Shown here: positions 8,985 through 17,393 of the stretch, in pieces
How the letters are laid out: each line of letters starts with the position of its first letter
Numbering within the stretch: position 1 is the stretch's first letter
Assembly: GCA_025998955.1 (NCBI GenBank)
Contig: AP024676.1
Span: forward strand, 3,658,001 to 3,722,000
Reading direction: 5' to 3'
Length of the DNA: 64,000 bases
Origin: Candidatus Roseilinea sp.
GTDB lineage: Bacteria > Chloroflexota > Anaerolineae > J036 > Brachytrichaceae
The notes under the pieces: generated by a model
What the model saw: the letters and a program-made list of their open reading frames with translations, nothing else
Told to the model about the DNA's origin: nothing
The model's database searches: none
Program-made: the position numbers and the translations under genes

Positions 8985-9013
8985 CGGCAGGCCTGCCGAA
9001 TCTGGCATACACT
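8985..9013 (+). promoter_or_regulatory. FAH-gene promoter with palindromic operator candidate
   Basis: A perfect 14-bp palindrome CGGCAGGCCTGCCG at 8985-8998 sits where the -35 region would be for a TACACT -10 box at 9008-9013. The start codon at 9024 is only 10 bp beyond the -10, so transcription may begin almost at the ATG. A repressor bound to the palindrome would block RNA polymerase. The site lies outside the IS, 11 bp after the right TSD. Confidence 0.5.
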
Positions 9014-9023
9014 TTGGCACGCT

Positions 9024-9866
9024 ATGAGACTCATCACCTATGAACTCGACGGGCGCGCCGGCGTGGGCGCATTGCACCCCGATGGTGGCGCCGTGGACCT
9101 CACCGAAATAGGCAGCGTGATCGAAATCGCGTCGAATCCCCAGGCGCGGGCGCAGGCCGAACGACTGATGGCCGATCCATCGCGCCGGCTGTCGGCCGTG
9201 CCACGCCTCCGCGCGCCGTTCATGCCGCGCTCGTTCATCTGCATCGGCTTGAACTACATGGATCACGTCAAGGAGAGCAACTCCCAGCCGCCGGCGCGGC
9301 CGGTGGTGTTCGCCAAATTCGCCAACGCGCTGGCCCATCCAGGCGACGCGATCACCTGGTATGCCGACGTGACCCAACAAGTGGATTGGGAAGCCGAGTT
9401 GGGCGTGGTGATCGGCAAGCCGTGTTACCGGGTGAGCAAGGAAGAGGCGATGGCCTACGTCGGCGGCTATACCTGCGTGAACGACGTGAGCGCGCGCGAC
9501 ATCCAGCTCACCGACAGCGCCAAGCAGTTCACGCTGGGCAAGACGCTCGACGGCTTTTGTCCGGTCGGCCCGTGTCTGGTCACCGCCGACGAAATCCCCG
9601 ACCCACAGAACCTGGCCATCCGCTGCCTGGTGAACGGCAAAGTGGTGCAGAACTCCAACACCCGCGAGATGATCTTCGACGTGGCGACGCTGGTATCCTA
9701 CCTAAGCAAGTTCATGACGCTGATGCCTGGCGACCTGATCGCCACCGGCACACCACCCGGCGTGGGCATGGGCATGAAGCCGCCGGTGTGGCTGCAGGAC
9801 GGCGACGAAGTGACGATCGAGATCGAGAGGATCGGCGCCCTCACCAACACCTGCCGTGTGTGCTGA
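9024..9866 (+). CDS. Fumarylacetoacetate hydrolase (FAH) family protein
   Basis: The 280-residue protein belongs to the FAH fold, whose members hydrolyse or decarboxylate C-C bonds in acyl-pyruvates and aromatic breakdown products using a divalent metal. Visible are the short N-terminal cap, the core opener FICIGLNYMDHVKE, the metal-binding pair in WEAELGVVIG, VNDVSARD, the substrate segment KTLDGFCPVGP and the C-terminal TGTPPGVGMGMKPP. It is typical of the 2-hydroxyhepta-2,4-diene-1,7-dioate isomerase/acylpyruvase group. The exact substrate cannot be told from sequence. It stands alone, with its own promoter upstream and a strong hairpin downstream. Confidence 0.93.
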   Translation: MRLITYELDGRAGVGALHPDGGAVDLTEIGSVIEIASNPQARAQAERLMADPSRRLSAVPRLRAPFMPRSFICIGLNYMDHVKESNSQPPARPVVFAKFANALAHPGDAITWYADVTQQVDWEAELGVVIGKPCYRVSKEEAMAYVGGYTCVNDVSARDIQLTDSAKQFTLGKTLDGFCPVGPCLVTADEIPDPQNLAIRCLVNGKVVQNSNTREMIFDVATLVSYLSKFMTLMPGDLIATGTPPGVGMGMKPPVWLQDGDEVTIEIERIGALTNTCRVC

Positions 9867-9904
9867 GCGGGAAGCTGCCGGTCCGCCGCACAGGGGCAAA
9901 CGTC

Positions 9905-9964
9905 ATTCAGCGCCCAACGCGCTCCGAGCCGTTGGGCGCTGAATGGGCAGCCTAGGAGCTGCCC
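9905..9964 (+). terminator. Two adjacent hairpins after the FAH gene
   Basis: A perfect 15-bp stem (9905-9919 pairing with 9930-9944, 10-nt loop) is followed at once by a 7-bp stem (9945-9951 with 9958-9964). There is no U-tract, so this may be a transcription-termination or mRNA-stabilising structure rather than a classic intrinsic terminator. It separates the FAH gene from the promoter of the S41-like gene. Confidence 0.6.
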
Positions 9965-9973
9965 GCATCGCAA

Positions 9974-9979
9974 TATAAT
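9974..9979 (+). promoter_or_regulatory. -10 box upstream of the S41-like lipoprotein gene
   Basis: A perfect TATAAT lies about 120 bp before the GTG start at 10103. No convincing -35 element was found at the right spacing, because that region is occupied by the second hairpin. Confidence 0.45.
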
Positions 9980-10102
9980 TTGCCGTACGAGAGCAGCGGC
10001 AAACAGGCGCGTCATTGCCATCCCCAGCCGTTCGGAAGAAGCCTTGGTTGCGCTGTGCACACGATAGTGAATTTTCGAGCAGGGTGCGTTTAGACTAGCG
10101 AG

Positions 10103-11398
10103 GTGAAGTCGAAGATGAGCAGGGTGAGTCGTCTCTTCAACCATCTCTTCATCGGATTGGGCATAGCGATGCTGCTTATGTTGACCGCATGCGTAGGCAG
10201 CCCCAGTTTCGGCAATCTCTTCAACCGCCGGGTGACGCCGGCCGTGCCGGTGGATGTGTCGCCCAAAGTGGCCGCCCAACTGCGGGACTTCGACTTCGCC
10301 GTGCAGAGCCTGCGCGATACTTATCTCAACGCGGATGCGCTCGATGACCAATGGCAGACGGCCGTGGATGCCGAGCGCCTGAAGATCGCGCAGGGCAATG
10401 GCGACGAGGAGCGATTCATCGAAAGCCTGCAAAAGATCATCGCGGAATTGAACGACGAGGAGGTGATCGTGCTCCCACCGGCGCAGAGCCAGCCGCAATC
10501 CGGCAGCTCAGGGGCCTACTCCGGCATCGGCGTCTTGATTGACCTGCCGCGCGAGGGCAAGGATCGCTTGCTGGTGCTGGCGGTGTATCCCGACTCGCCG
10601 GCCGACCGCGCCGGCATCAAACCGCACGATGCCATCATCGCCATCGAGGGCGAGCCGGTCACGTTCGCCAAACGCAACGAGCTGATCCCCAAACTGCGCG
10701 GCGAGACGGGCAGCAAGGTCACCGTCACCGTGCGCACGCCCGGCCAGCCCCCACGCGATGTCACCCTGACACGCCGTCCGGTCGAGCCGCGCAGCCCGAT
10801 CAGCTACAAGCGCATGCCCGATACGAACATCGGCTACATCGCGCCGAACCCGACGCAACTGGACACCATGCGTGCCGACACGGCCAACGCGCTGCGCGAT
10901 TTGAGCGCCGACCGCAACGTGGACGGCGTGGTGCTCGACCTGCGCATCATCCGCGGCAACGAATTCCCGCTCGAAGAGATGCTCACCCTATTCGTGAACG
11001 GTCAGGTGGGCACCGTTCAGACGCGCGGCAAGAAGGAGAAGATCGAGATCGCTGGCAAAAGCATCGCCGGCTCGCAGGAGCTGCCGCTGGCGGTGCTCGT
11101 TAGCGAGCTGACCAGTGGGCAGGCCGAGGCGTTCGCCGGATTGCTGCAAGACCTAGGCCGGGCGCAGATCGTCGGAACCAAGACGAGCGGCCAGATCGCG
11201 CAGTTCACCACCGCCACGCTCCCCAGCTCGCGCTTGCGCATTCAGATTCCCACCGGCGACTACATCGGCGTAAAGAACAACAGTTGGCGCGGCAAGGGCG
11301 TGACGCCGAATGTCTTGTCCGAAGCGGCCTGGGAAGACTTCACCGCTGAAAATGACCCGCACATCAAGCAGGCCATTGACGTTTTGACGGCGCCCTGA
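10103..11398 (+). CDS. S41 (CtpA-like) peptidase-fold lipoprotein with PDZ domain, catalytic positions altered
   Basis: The 431-residue protein has a lipoprotein signal peptide ending LMLTAC (Cys30), a PDZ domain (about 135-215; VYPDSPADRAGIKPHDAIIA) and a C-terminal S41 protease fold (about 230-425; SELTSGQAEAFAGLLQD). In active C-terminal processing proteases the Ser stands three residues before a conserved Glu and a Lys follows 25 residues later. Here those positions are Gly339 and Gln364, with a serine displaced to 338. It may therefore be a non-catalytic scaffold or use a shifted nucleophile. The start shown is the GTG. An ATG at 10115 (MSRVSR) is an alternative. It is separated from its convergent neighbour by 29 bp. 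Confidence 0.85.
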   Translation: MKSKMSRVSRLFNHLFIGLGIAMLLMLTACVGSPSFGNLFNRRVTPAVPVDVSPKVAAQLRDFDFAVQSLRDTYLNADALDDQWQTAVDAERLKIAQGNGDEERFIESLQKIIAELNDEEVIVLPPAQSQPQSGSSGAYSGIGVLIDLPREGKDRLLVLAVYPDSPADRAGIKPHDAIIAIEGEPVTFAKRNELIPKLRGETGSKVTVTVRTPGQPPRDVTLTRRPVEPRSPISYKRMPDTNIGYIAPNPTQLDTMRADTANALRDLSADRNVDGVVLDLRIIRGNEFPLEEMLTLFVNGQVGTVQTRGKKEKIEIAGKSIAGSQELPLAVLVSELTSGQAEAFAGLLQDLGRAQIVGTKTSGQIAQFTTATLPSSRLRIQIPTGDYIGVKNNSWRGKGVTPNVLSEAAWEDFTAENDPHIKQAIDVLTAP

Positions 11399-11427
11399 TC
11401 AGTCGCGAGCGCGATGATCAACCGCCT

Positions 11428-13260
11428 TCAATTCTTGACGATCGCACCTTCCGGCGGCGTGAAGTCCGGCCCGTAGCGATAGACTGCCTGCCAGGGCACA
11501 TACTTGCTCACCACGCGCTCGTTGATCAACGTCTCGCCGTTGCGCGTGACGACGCGCGTGAAGAAGACCGTCGCACCGTCCACGGCGTAATCCACCTGTC
11601 TGGCCTGGCCGGGCGGCACCTCGCCCTCGGTATCACGCTCGTAGATGTCCGGCCCGTGCGGCACCACGTCGGTGATCGTCGCCGGGCTGATGGTGACCTG
11701 CCGGCCGTCGGGCGTGCCGTAGAACTTGAAGGTGAGTGTGACGCGTGCCGGGTCGTAGACCGTCTCGATCAACAGATGGGCGCTCGTGTCGTTGATGAAC
11801 TTGAAGTCGGCGTAGGGGGAGAACACCGATGCGTCGAAGCCGGGTCCCATGCCCCGCTCGTAATAGCTGACGCGATAGCCGTGCGGGTAGCGCTCGACGA
11901 TGGGGAATCCGGCGCGCAGTGCGGCCTGGTAGGCCGTAGTCGAGACTTGGCACACGCCACCGCCGACGCCTTTCACCGTCCGGTTGCCCACGATGATCAG
12001 CCCTTCCTGAAAGCCCTCTTTCTCTGACACGTCGCCCAGGTGCTCGTTGAACGAAAATACCGCGCCGGGAGGCACGACGACGCCGTTGAAGCGTGCCGCC
12101 GCGACTTTGACGTTGGCCAGCCGTGCTGCGCTCGACCCTTTGAAGAAGGTCGTGGCCTGGGTGATGAGCTGGGTGATGCCGAGGTCTTGCGCCGTGGCCG
12201 TGGCCGGCACCGGGGCAGGCGTGATGTTGACCACGAGCGTCGCAACCCGACGGGTGCTGCGCGCCGCGGCTTCCAGCGCGTCGAGCGTGGCTTCGATGTC
12301 GAGCGCGCGCGCGTCGCGCGAGGGGGCGATGGCGCGCAACTGGCCGGTGGCCGGGTTGAACGCGAAGCGCGCATTTTGCGGCTTTTGTGCTACAGCCTCG
12401 CTCAGCGGCTCTACCAGCGCGCGCAGTTTCTCGCGCCGCAGACGCACGCTGATGTTGGCCGGGTCGTCCGGCGGCTGCTCGATCAGCACGAAGTCGCGCA
12501 GGTTGTCTTTGCGAATGCGGAATGCTTCGAGCGGCGGCAGCGAATTGCCGGCGTCGTCCCAGCGCGGCGTCATCACGACCAGATCGTCGCTCAAGATACG
12601 CGCGATCTCATCGGCCGCCGCAGCGACCGAGGCGACTCTCGGCTCGAGCGTCTTATAGGGCAGCACGATGTCCGCCGGCCGATGCGCCAGCACTGCCGAG
12701 CGGATGAGCTGCATAGCCATCTCTTCGTCCAACTCGCGGCCCACCTGGGAAGGCGACGCGCGCGGAATGCTGCCCTCGAACACGATACGCGCATCTATGG
12801 CCGGCCGCTCGGTCTGCTTGGCCACGTGCCGCACGATGTGCGCAATCTCGCTGCCATCCACCCGCACGACCGGCGACACATCTATGCCATGCCACCACGC
12901 TTCGAAGCGTTGGCGAATTTGGGTTTGCAGGTCGCCCTGACGCCCTACGCTCAGTGCCACGCGCGCCGTCTCCGCCGGGTCGAGGCCAACGCCGAAGTCG
13001 GCCGGACGAAAGACATAGCGTTGATCGGCGGCGTGCACGGTGATCGCCGGTAGGTGGAAGTATTTGGATTGGAGCTGCGCGATGGCGAAGACTTCCTCCG
13101 GTGTCAAGCCGCTCAAATCTATGCCTTGCAAGCGCACGCCGGGAAAGACGCGGTTCTGGTAGTTGACGTGATGGTAGGCCAGCATGCCCATCCCATACAT
13201 CAAGCCGACGATCAGCGTCGCGAATAGCAGGTAAAGCGGCCGAAACCAACCTCTGAGCAT
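11428..13260 (-). CDS. VanW/YoaR family envelope protein
   Basis: The 610-residue protein has an N-terminal membrane segment (about 7-28), then YoaR-like putative peptidoglycan-binding repeats (about 50-330), then a VanW domain (about 370-530) with PPGAVFSFNEHLG, GGVCQVSTTAYQAALRAG and YRVSYYERGMGPGFDASV. A short beta-rich region follows, which may be G5-like. VanW proteins are associated with cell-wall metabolism and glycopeptide response in Gram-positive bacteria and are common in Chloroflexota, but the biochemical role is unresolved. It is predicted to be anchored in the cytoplasmic membrane facing outward. Neighbours give no strong functional hint. Confidence 0.9.
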   Translation of the reverse strand: MLRGWFRPLYLLFATLIVGLMYGMGMLAYHHVNYQNRVFPGVRLQGIDLSGLTPEEVFAIAQLQSKYFHLPAITVHAADQRYVFRPADFGVGLDPAETARVALSVGRQGDLQTQIRQRFEAWWHGIDVSPVVRVDGSEIAHIVRHVAKQTERPAIDARIVFEGSIPRASPSQVGRELDEEMAMQLIRSAVLAHRPADIVLPYKTLEPRVASVAAAADEIARILSDDLVVMTPRWDDAGNSLPPLEAFRIRKDNLRDFVLIEQPPDDPANISVRLRREKLRALVEPLSEAVAQKPQNARFAFNPATGQLRAIAPSRDARALDIEATLDALEAAARSTRRVATLVVNITPAPVPATATAQDLGITQLITQATTFFKGSSAARLANVKVAAARFNGVVVPPGAVFSFNEHLGDVSEKEGFQEGLIIVGNRTVKGVGGGVCQVSTTAYQAALRAGFPIVERYPHGYRVSYYERGMGPGFDASVFSPYADFKFINDTSAHLLIETVYDPARVTLTFKFYGTPDGRQVTISPATITDVVPHGPDIYERDTEGEVPPGQARQVDYAVDGATVFFTRVVTRNGETLINERVVSKYVPWQAVYRYGPDFTPPEGAIVKN

Positions 13261-13433
13261 CGTTCGTGCGTCACCCGTCCTCGGTGGGAGTGACGCATTG
13301 AATTGTATCTGGTCGTGCGCGCGAATCGCCGCCGGTTGGGCGATGATTCGCCGTCACGGCGGATGCTTTCTACCTCGATCAGTTACGCGGGGCATTCGCT
13401 CGTAGGAGCAAATGGTAGGAGGAGATGCGCTCC

Positions 13434-14090
13434 TCATGCGGCCCTCGCTGTAGCGCGCGCTTCGTCGAGCATGGCGCGGGCTGCAGTAGCGAGCGCATCC
13501 CCGTCGCCCGACTCGAGCAGATGAATTGGCAGCGTGCCGGCGTTCAAGCCCACGAGCTGCGCACCGGCGGCCAAGTAGGTCTGCGTCTCACATGGCTGTA
13601 CCGCGCCGCTCACCCACAGCGGAATGTCGGGCAGCGGGCCACGCACCGCGCGGATGAAGGCCGGACCGCCGATGGCGCCTGCGGGAAAGACCTTAACCAC
13701 GTGCGCGCCCAAACGCCAGGCGTGCACGATCTCGGTGGGCGTCATGCCGGCAGGGATGGCGACCACGCCGGCTTCGCGGCTAGGGCGGATGATGTCGGTC
13801 TCGCAGATGGGCGAGACGAGGAACTGCGCGCCGGCTTCGATGCACCAGCGCGCCTCGACAGCGCTGGTCACGGTGCCGGCGCCGATCAACACACCCTCGG
13901 GTGCATCTGCGCACAAGGTTTTGATTACGTCCAGCGCGCCGGGCACGGTCATCGTGACCTCTACGCACCGGAAGCCACCTGCGATCAGGGAACGCGCCAG
14001 TCCCAGCGCGCGTTCGGCTTCGGCGACACGGATGATGGCAACGACCTGTTCGTGAAACAGTGCGCGCAAGCGGTGTTCGATGGGGAGCAC
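13434..14090 (-). CDS. eda: 2-keto-3-deoxy-6-phosphogluconate / 4-hydroxy-2-oxoglutarate aldolase
   Basis: Class I aldolase of the KDPG/KHG family that cleaves KDPG to pyruvate and glyceraldehyde 3-phosphate, or the KHG equivalent. The 218-residue length is usual. Seen are VVAIIRV at the first strand, FRCVEVTMTVPGAL with the active-site Glu, GAGTVTS, and VVKVFPAGAIGGPAFIRAV with the Schiff-base Lys. The dehydratase edd is not present in the window, so an Entner-Doudoroff role is only inferred. KHG cleavage is the alternative. The gene lies downstream of citrate synthase on the same strand, separated by a 7-nt repeat region. Confidence 0.93.
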   Translation of the reverse strand: MLPIEHRLRALFHEQVVAIIRVAEAERALGLARSLIAGGFRCVEVTMTVPGALDVIKTLCADAPEGVLIGAGTVTSAVEARWCIEAGAQFLVSPICETDIIRPSREAGVVAIPAGMTPTEIVHAWRLGAHVVKVFPAGAIGGPAFIRAVRGPLPDIPLWVSGAVQPCETQTYLAAGAQLVGLNAGTLPIHLLESGDGDALATAARAMLDEARATARAA

Positions 14091-14098
14091 GGTGGTTA

Positions 14099-14159
14099 CG
14101 GGTGCGTGTTGCGTGTCACGGGTTTGCGTATCGCGTGCCGACGAAGTACGTGATACGCA
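14099..14159. repeat. 7-nt-unit repeat element between citrate synthase and eda
   Basis: The gap holds repeated variants of GCGTGTT/GCGTATC, with a complementary arm (GTGATACGCAC) at its right end, so it can fold into an imperfect hairpin. It resembles the repeat elements after pheT and inside metH in unit length and arm structure, but not in unit sequence. It would be transcribed as part of the eda leader. Confidence 0.55.
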
Positions 14160-15332
14160 CTACTTCCGCTGGTCCAGCGGCACGTAATGCACGTTCAGCG
14201 GGCCGATGTATTCGGATTGCGGGCGGATGAGCACGTTGTCCTTATATTGCTCGATCACGTGGGCAGCCCAGCCGGCCATGCGCGCGCAGGCGAACATCGG
14301 CGTGAACAGATCTATCGGGATGCCCGTGTAATACAGCATCGAGGCGCTGTAGAAGTCCACGTTCGGATAGAGTTCTCGATGGCGATGGACCGCCTCGACC
14401 ACTTTGAGCGACATTTCGTAATACTTGGGCTGGCCTACCTTGCGTCCGAGCTTCTCCGCCCACTTGTTCAAGTGCTCCGAACGTGGGTCGCCGCTCTTGT
14501 AGATGCGATGGCCGAAGCCCATGATCTTGCGCTTGGCGGCGAACATGGCATCAATGTAAGCGTCAACGTTCTCGATCTCGCCGATCTCCAGCAGCATGCG
14601 CATGGTGGCTTCGTTGGCGCCGCCGTGCAGTGGCCCTTTGAGCGATGCGAACGCGCTCGATACCGCCGAGTGCAAATCGGCTTGCGTGCTGGCCACCACG
14701 CGCGCGGTGAACGTGCTCGCGTTCATGCCGTGATCGGCCAGTAGGATGAAATACATATTCAGCGCCTGCACGAAGTCGGGATCGGTGTCCGCCCCCAACA
14801 TATAAAGCGTGTTGGCGGCGTGGCTCAGGCGTGGGTTGGGCGCGATCGGCTCTTTGCCGGTGCGCAGGCGCTGATACGCCGCGCACAGCGTCGGGAGCTG
14901 GGCAATCAGCCGCACGGCCTTGCGCTGCGTCGCCTCGATGCTGATGTCCTCGATCTCGGGGTCGTAGAACGACAGAGAGGACACCGCTACCCGCAGCGCC
15001 TCCATCGGCACGGAATCGCGCGGCAGGCCGCGAAGCAAGTCGTATACCGGTGCAGGCAGCCAGCGATTGGCCACCAGGCGCGCGTTGAAGTCGGCCAGCT
15101 CTGAACGGTTGGGCAGATGGCCATTCAACAACAGGAAGGCCACTTCCTCGTAGCTCGCCTGCTCGGCCAATTCGTGGATGTTGATGCCGCGATACAGCAA
15201 CGTGCTGTTCGGGCCATCCACTGCGCTGATTTCCGTCTGCACAGCGACCACGCCGTCCAGCCCCTTCACGAAGGGCGGCTTGGTCGTCGTCGGGCTGCCG
15301 TTGGCAGAGGCAGCGGGGGATGAAGTCGTCAT
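14160..15332 (-). CDS. Citrate synthase (type II-like, Gram-positive form)
   Basis: Condenses acetyl-CoA and oxaloacetate to citrate at the entry of the TCA cycle. The 390-residue product has the family landmarks LLYRGINIHELAEQ, DHGMNASTFTARVVAST, GPLHGGANEATM with an active-site His, IMGFGHRIYKSGDPRS with the second active-site His, and the C-terminal GIPIDLFTPMFACARMAGWAAHVIEQ holding substrate-binding residues. A methylcitrate synthase (PrpC) would look similar. No prp genes are nearby, so citrate synthase is preferred. Its start lies 2 bp after the stop of the pseudouridine synthase gene, which suggests one transcript. Confidence 0.94.
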   Translation of the reverse strand: MTTSSPAASANGSPTTTKPPFVKGLDGVVAVQTEISAVDGPNSTLLYRGINIHELAEQASYEEVAFLLLNGHLPNRSELADFNARLVANRWLPAPVYDLLRGLPRDSVPMEALRVAVSSLSFYDPEIEDISIEATQRKAVRLIAQLPTLCAAYQRLRTGKEPIAPNPRLSHAANTLYMLGADTDPDFVQALNMYFILLADHGMNASTFTARVVASTQADLHSAVSSAFASLKGPLHGGANEATMRMLLEIGEIENVDAYIDAMFAAKRKIMGFGHRIYKSGDPRSEHLNKWAEKLGRKVGQPKYYEMSLKVVEAVHRHRELYPNVDFYSASMLYYTGIPIDLFTPMFACARMAGWAAHVIEQYKDNVLIRPQSEYIGPLNVHYVPLDQRK

Positions 15333-15334
15333 AC

Positions 15335-16018
15335 TCAGCTCCTGATACTTTTCTTAACGTTTGGCTTTCTACGTCGCGCCGTTGCCGGCGACGGGAGGTT
15401 CGAGTGCATCGTCGAGTGATAACGGATTATAGAATCGAGTTCGGATTCACTCAGGTCGCGCCATTGGCCGGGCGCCAGCCCGGCGAGGGTGATCGGGCCG
15501 ATGGCGACGCGCACCAGCCGCAGCGTCGGTAGACCGACCGCCGCGGTCATGTGACGCACCTGTCGTTTCTTGCCCTCGCGCAGCACGATCTCCAGCCAGG
15601 CCGTCGGACCATGGGGGGTAATGGGTTTGCTGCGCGGTGGGAGATCCGGCTCGGCGCTCAGCACGCGCGCCCGGCAGGGTAGGGTGCGATAGCCTTTGAT
15701 CGTCACGCCGCGTCTCAGCCGCTGCAGCGCGTCCTCGGTCGGGACACCTTCGACCTGGACATAGTAGGTCTTTGGTAGCTTATAGCGTGGGTCGGTGAGC
15801 CGATGGATGAGCGCGCCGTCGTCGCTCAAGATGAGCAGCCCTTCACTGTCGTAATCGAGCCGGCCTGCCGCATATACCCCCTTGGGCAAGCCGAACTCGC
15901 TCAAGGTGCGCTTCGCTGAAGAGGCATCGGCCGCACCGGCGGCACGTGTAGATTGCTCCTCGTGCGTGAACGACGACAAGACGCCGAACGGCTTGAAGAA
16001 CGCAATCGCGCGCGGCAT
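15335..16018 (-). CDS. RsuA/RluE-family 23S rRNA pseudouridine synthase
   Basis: Isomerises a specific uridine in rRNA to pseudouridine. The 227-residue protein starts IAFFKPFGVLSSFT and lacks an N-terminal S4 domain, as in RluE. The catalytic Asp lies in AAGRLDYDSEGLLILSDDG. Later motifs are LPKTYYVQVEG and EGKKRQVRHMTAAVGLPTLRLVRVAIG. The short form and missing S4 domain favour an RluE-like target (equivalent of E. coli U2457), but the target is an inference. It has a basic C-terminal tail. It is the first gene of a likely operon with citrate synthase. Confidence 0.92.
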   Translation of the reverse strand: MPRAIAFFKPFGVLSSFTHEEQSTRAAGAADASSAKRTLSEFGLPKGVYAAGRLDYDSEGLLILSDDGALIHRLTDPRYKLPKTYYVQVEGVPTEDALQRLRRGVTIKGYRTLPCRARVLSAEPDLPPRSKPITPHGPTAWLEIVLREGKKRQVRHMTAAVGLPTLRLVRVAIGPITLAGLAPGQWRDLSESELDSIIRYHSTMHSNLPSPATARRRKPNVKKSIRS

Positions 16019-16041
16019 GCGTTTGGTATCATCGCCACGAT

Positions 16042-16275
16042 ATGTCGGAAGTCAAGCCTGCTTCTCCATCCGAAAGTGCGCATGCGCCGAAGATCACCGT
16101 CAAATTCCTCGTTGATGGGCAGGAAGTCGGCGTGCTGGTGTTGAGCCCGAAGCAATTCAGCACCGGTAGCACAGGCTTCTTCGCCAGCGGCAAGTTGTCG
16201 CTGGGTGACGAAGCAGAGAAAGGCTACCAAGCACAAGTGCAGTTGGTGCGCATCGGCAGCAAGCCGGCCAAATAG
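16042..16275 (+). CDS. Small conserved-looking hypothetical protein (77 aa)
   Basis: Not recognised. After a disordered Pro/Ser-rich N-terminus, the sequence KITVKFLVDGQEVGVLVLSPKQFSTGSTGFFASGKLSL resembles a small beta-rich fold. It has no Cys, signal peptide or membrane segment. A TATCAT -10-like box at 16027-16032 lies 9 bp before the ATG, which suggests a leaderless transcript, and that short promoter fits the 23-bp gap to the divergent pseudouridine synthase gene. Coding potential is supported by the position and the absence of a competing frame. Confidence 0.65.
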   Translation: MSEVKPASPSESAHAPKITVKFLVDGQEVGVLVLSPKQFSTGSTGFFASGKLSLGDEAEKGYQAQVQLVRIGSKPAK

Positions 16276-16372
16276 ATGCAGAGCCGGCCGGCGGGCGCGA
16301 CTGATAAGCAGGCGCGGCGTCGAAGCTGCAAGGCGAATCCGAATTCCATCGCGCTGACTGAATAGGAGAGCT

Positions 16373-17332
16373 ATGAAAGTACTCGTCACCGGCGGGGCCG
16401 GCTTTATCGGCTCGCACGTGTGTGATCGGTTGATTGCGGATGGCCACTATGTGATTGCGATGGACAATTTCATCACCGGCTCACGCAACAACATCGCGCA
16501 CCTGATCGGCCATCCGCAATTCGAGTTCATCGAATGCGACATCATCGAATCGTGTTGGGTGCAAGGGGCGTTGGACGCTGTGTTGAACCTGGCCTCGCCG
16601 GCCAGCCCGGTCGGCTACCTCGACAACCCGATCGAGACGATGCTGGTAGGGTCGCATGGCACGCACAACGCGCTGGAGCTGGCGCGCCGGAAGGGTGCGC
16701 GCTTCCTGCAAGCGAGCACGAGCGAGGTCTACGGCGACCCACTGGAACATCCGCAACGCGAAAGTTACTGGGGCAACGTCAACCCGGTCGGCGTGCGCTC
16801 TGTATACGACGAAGCTAAACGCTTTGCCGAGGCGCTGACCATGGCCTATCATCGCAAGTTCGGCGTCGAGACGCGCATCGCGCGCATCTTCAACACCTAC
16901 GGGCCGCGGATGGACATCAGCGACGGCCGGGTGGTGCCCAACTTCGTCGCCCAAGCGGTGCGCAACCAACCGTTGACCGTGTATGGCGATGGCACTGCGA
17001 CGCGCGCGTTTTGCTACGTCAGCGACCTGGTGGACGGCCTGTTGCGCCTGTTGTGGAGCGACGAGGTGATGCCGGTGAACATCGGCAACCCCCACGAGAT
17101 GACGATCCTCGAATTCGCCCAGGCCGTGAAAGCCGCCGCCGGCCCGGAGTGCACCAGTGAGATCGTGTTCTATCAGCCCAAGCAGGAGCGCATCGCCGAT
17201 GACCCGCAGCGCCGCCGCCCGGACATCACCCGCGCGCGCACCATCTTGGGATGGGAGCCCAGAATCTCGCTGGAAGAGGGGCTGCGCAGGACGATTGACT
17301 ACTTCCGCACCCTGGCCCAGCAGCCGGCGTGA
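16373..17332 (+). CDS. UDP-glucuronate decarboxylase-like NAD-dependent sugar epimerase/dehydratase
   Basis: Short-chain dehydrogenase of the UXS group, which converts UDP-glucuronate to UDP-xylose for surface polysaccharides. The 319-residue product has the NAD-binding [14 protein letters not shown], the UXS-like [49 protein letters not shown] and the catalytic YDEAK. These blocks match UXS better than UDP-glucose epimerase or dTDP-glucose dehydratase. A good Shine-Dalgarno (AGGAGAG) lies 4-5 bp before the ATG. No glycosyltransferases are adjacent, so the polysaccharide is unknown. Confidence 0.9.
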   Translation: MKVLVTGGAGFIGSHVCDRLIADGHYVIAMDNFITGSRNNIAHLIGHPQFEFIECDIIESCWVQGALDAVLNLASPASPVGYLDNPIETMLVGSHGTHNALELARRKGARFLQASTSEVYGDPLEHPQRESYWGNVNPVGVRSVYDEAKRFAEALTMAYHRKFGVETRIARIFNTYGPRMDISDGRVVPNFVAQAVRNQPLTVYGDGTATRAFCYVSDLVDGLLRLLWSDEVMPVNIGNPHEMTILEFAQAVKAAAGPECTSEIVFYQPKQERIADDPQRRRPDITRARTILGWEPRISLEEGLRRTIDYFRTLAQQPA

Positions 17333-17333
17333 G

Positions 17334-17384
17334 CGGCTTCCGACCGGCAGCGCTCTGCCTTAGCAGCTGGGCTCGTCGAAGCCG
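17334..17384. terminator. Bidirectional hairpin between convergent genes
   Basis: CGGCTTC(C)GAC near 17334-17344 can pair with GTCGAAGCCG at 17375-17384, leaving one bulged base. It lies between the stop codons of the decarboxylase and the acyltransferase. No clear U-tract is present on either strand, so termination is only plausible. Confidence 0.4.
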
Positions 17385-17393
17385 GCTGAGTCC

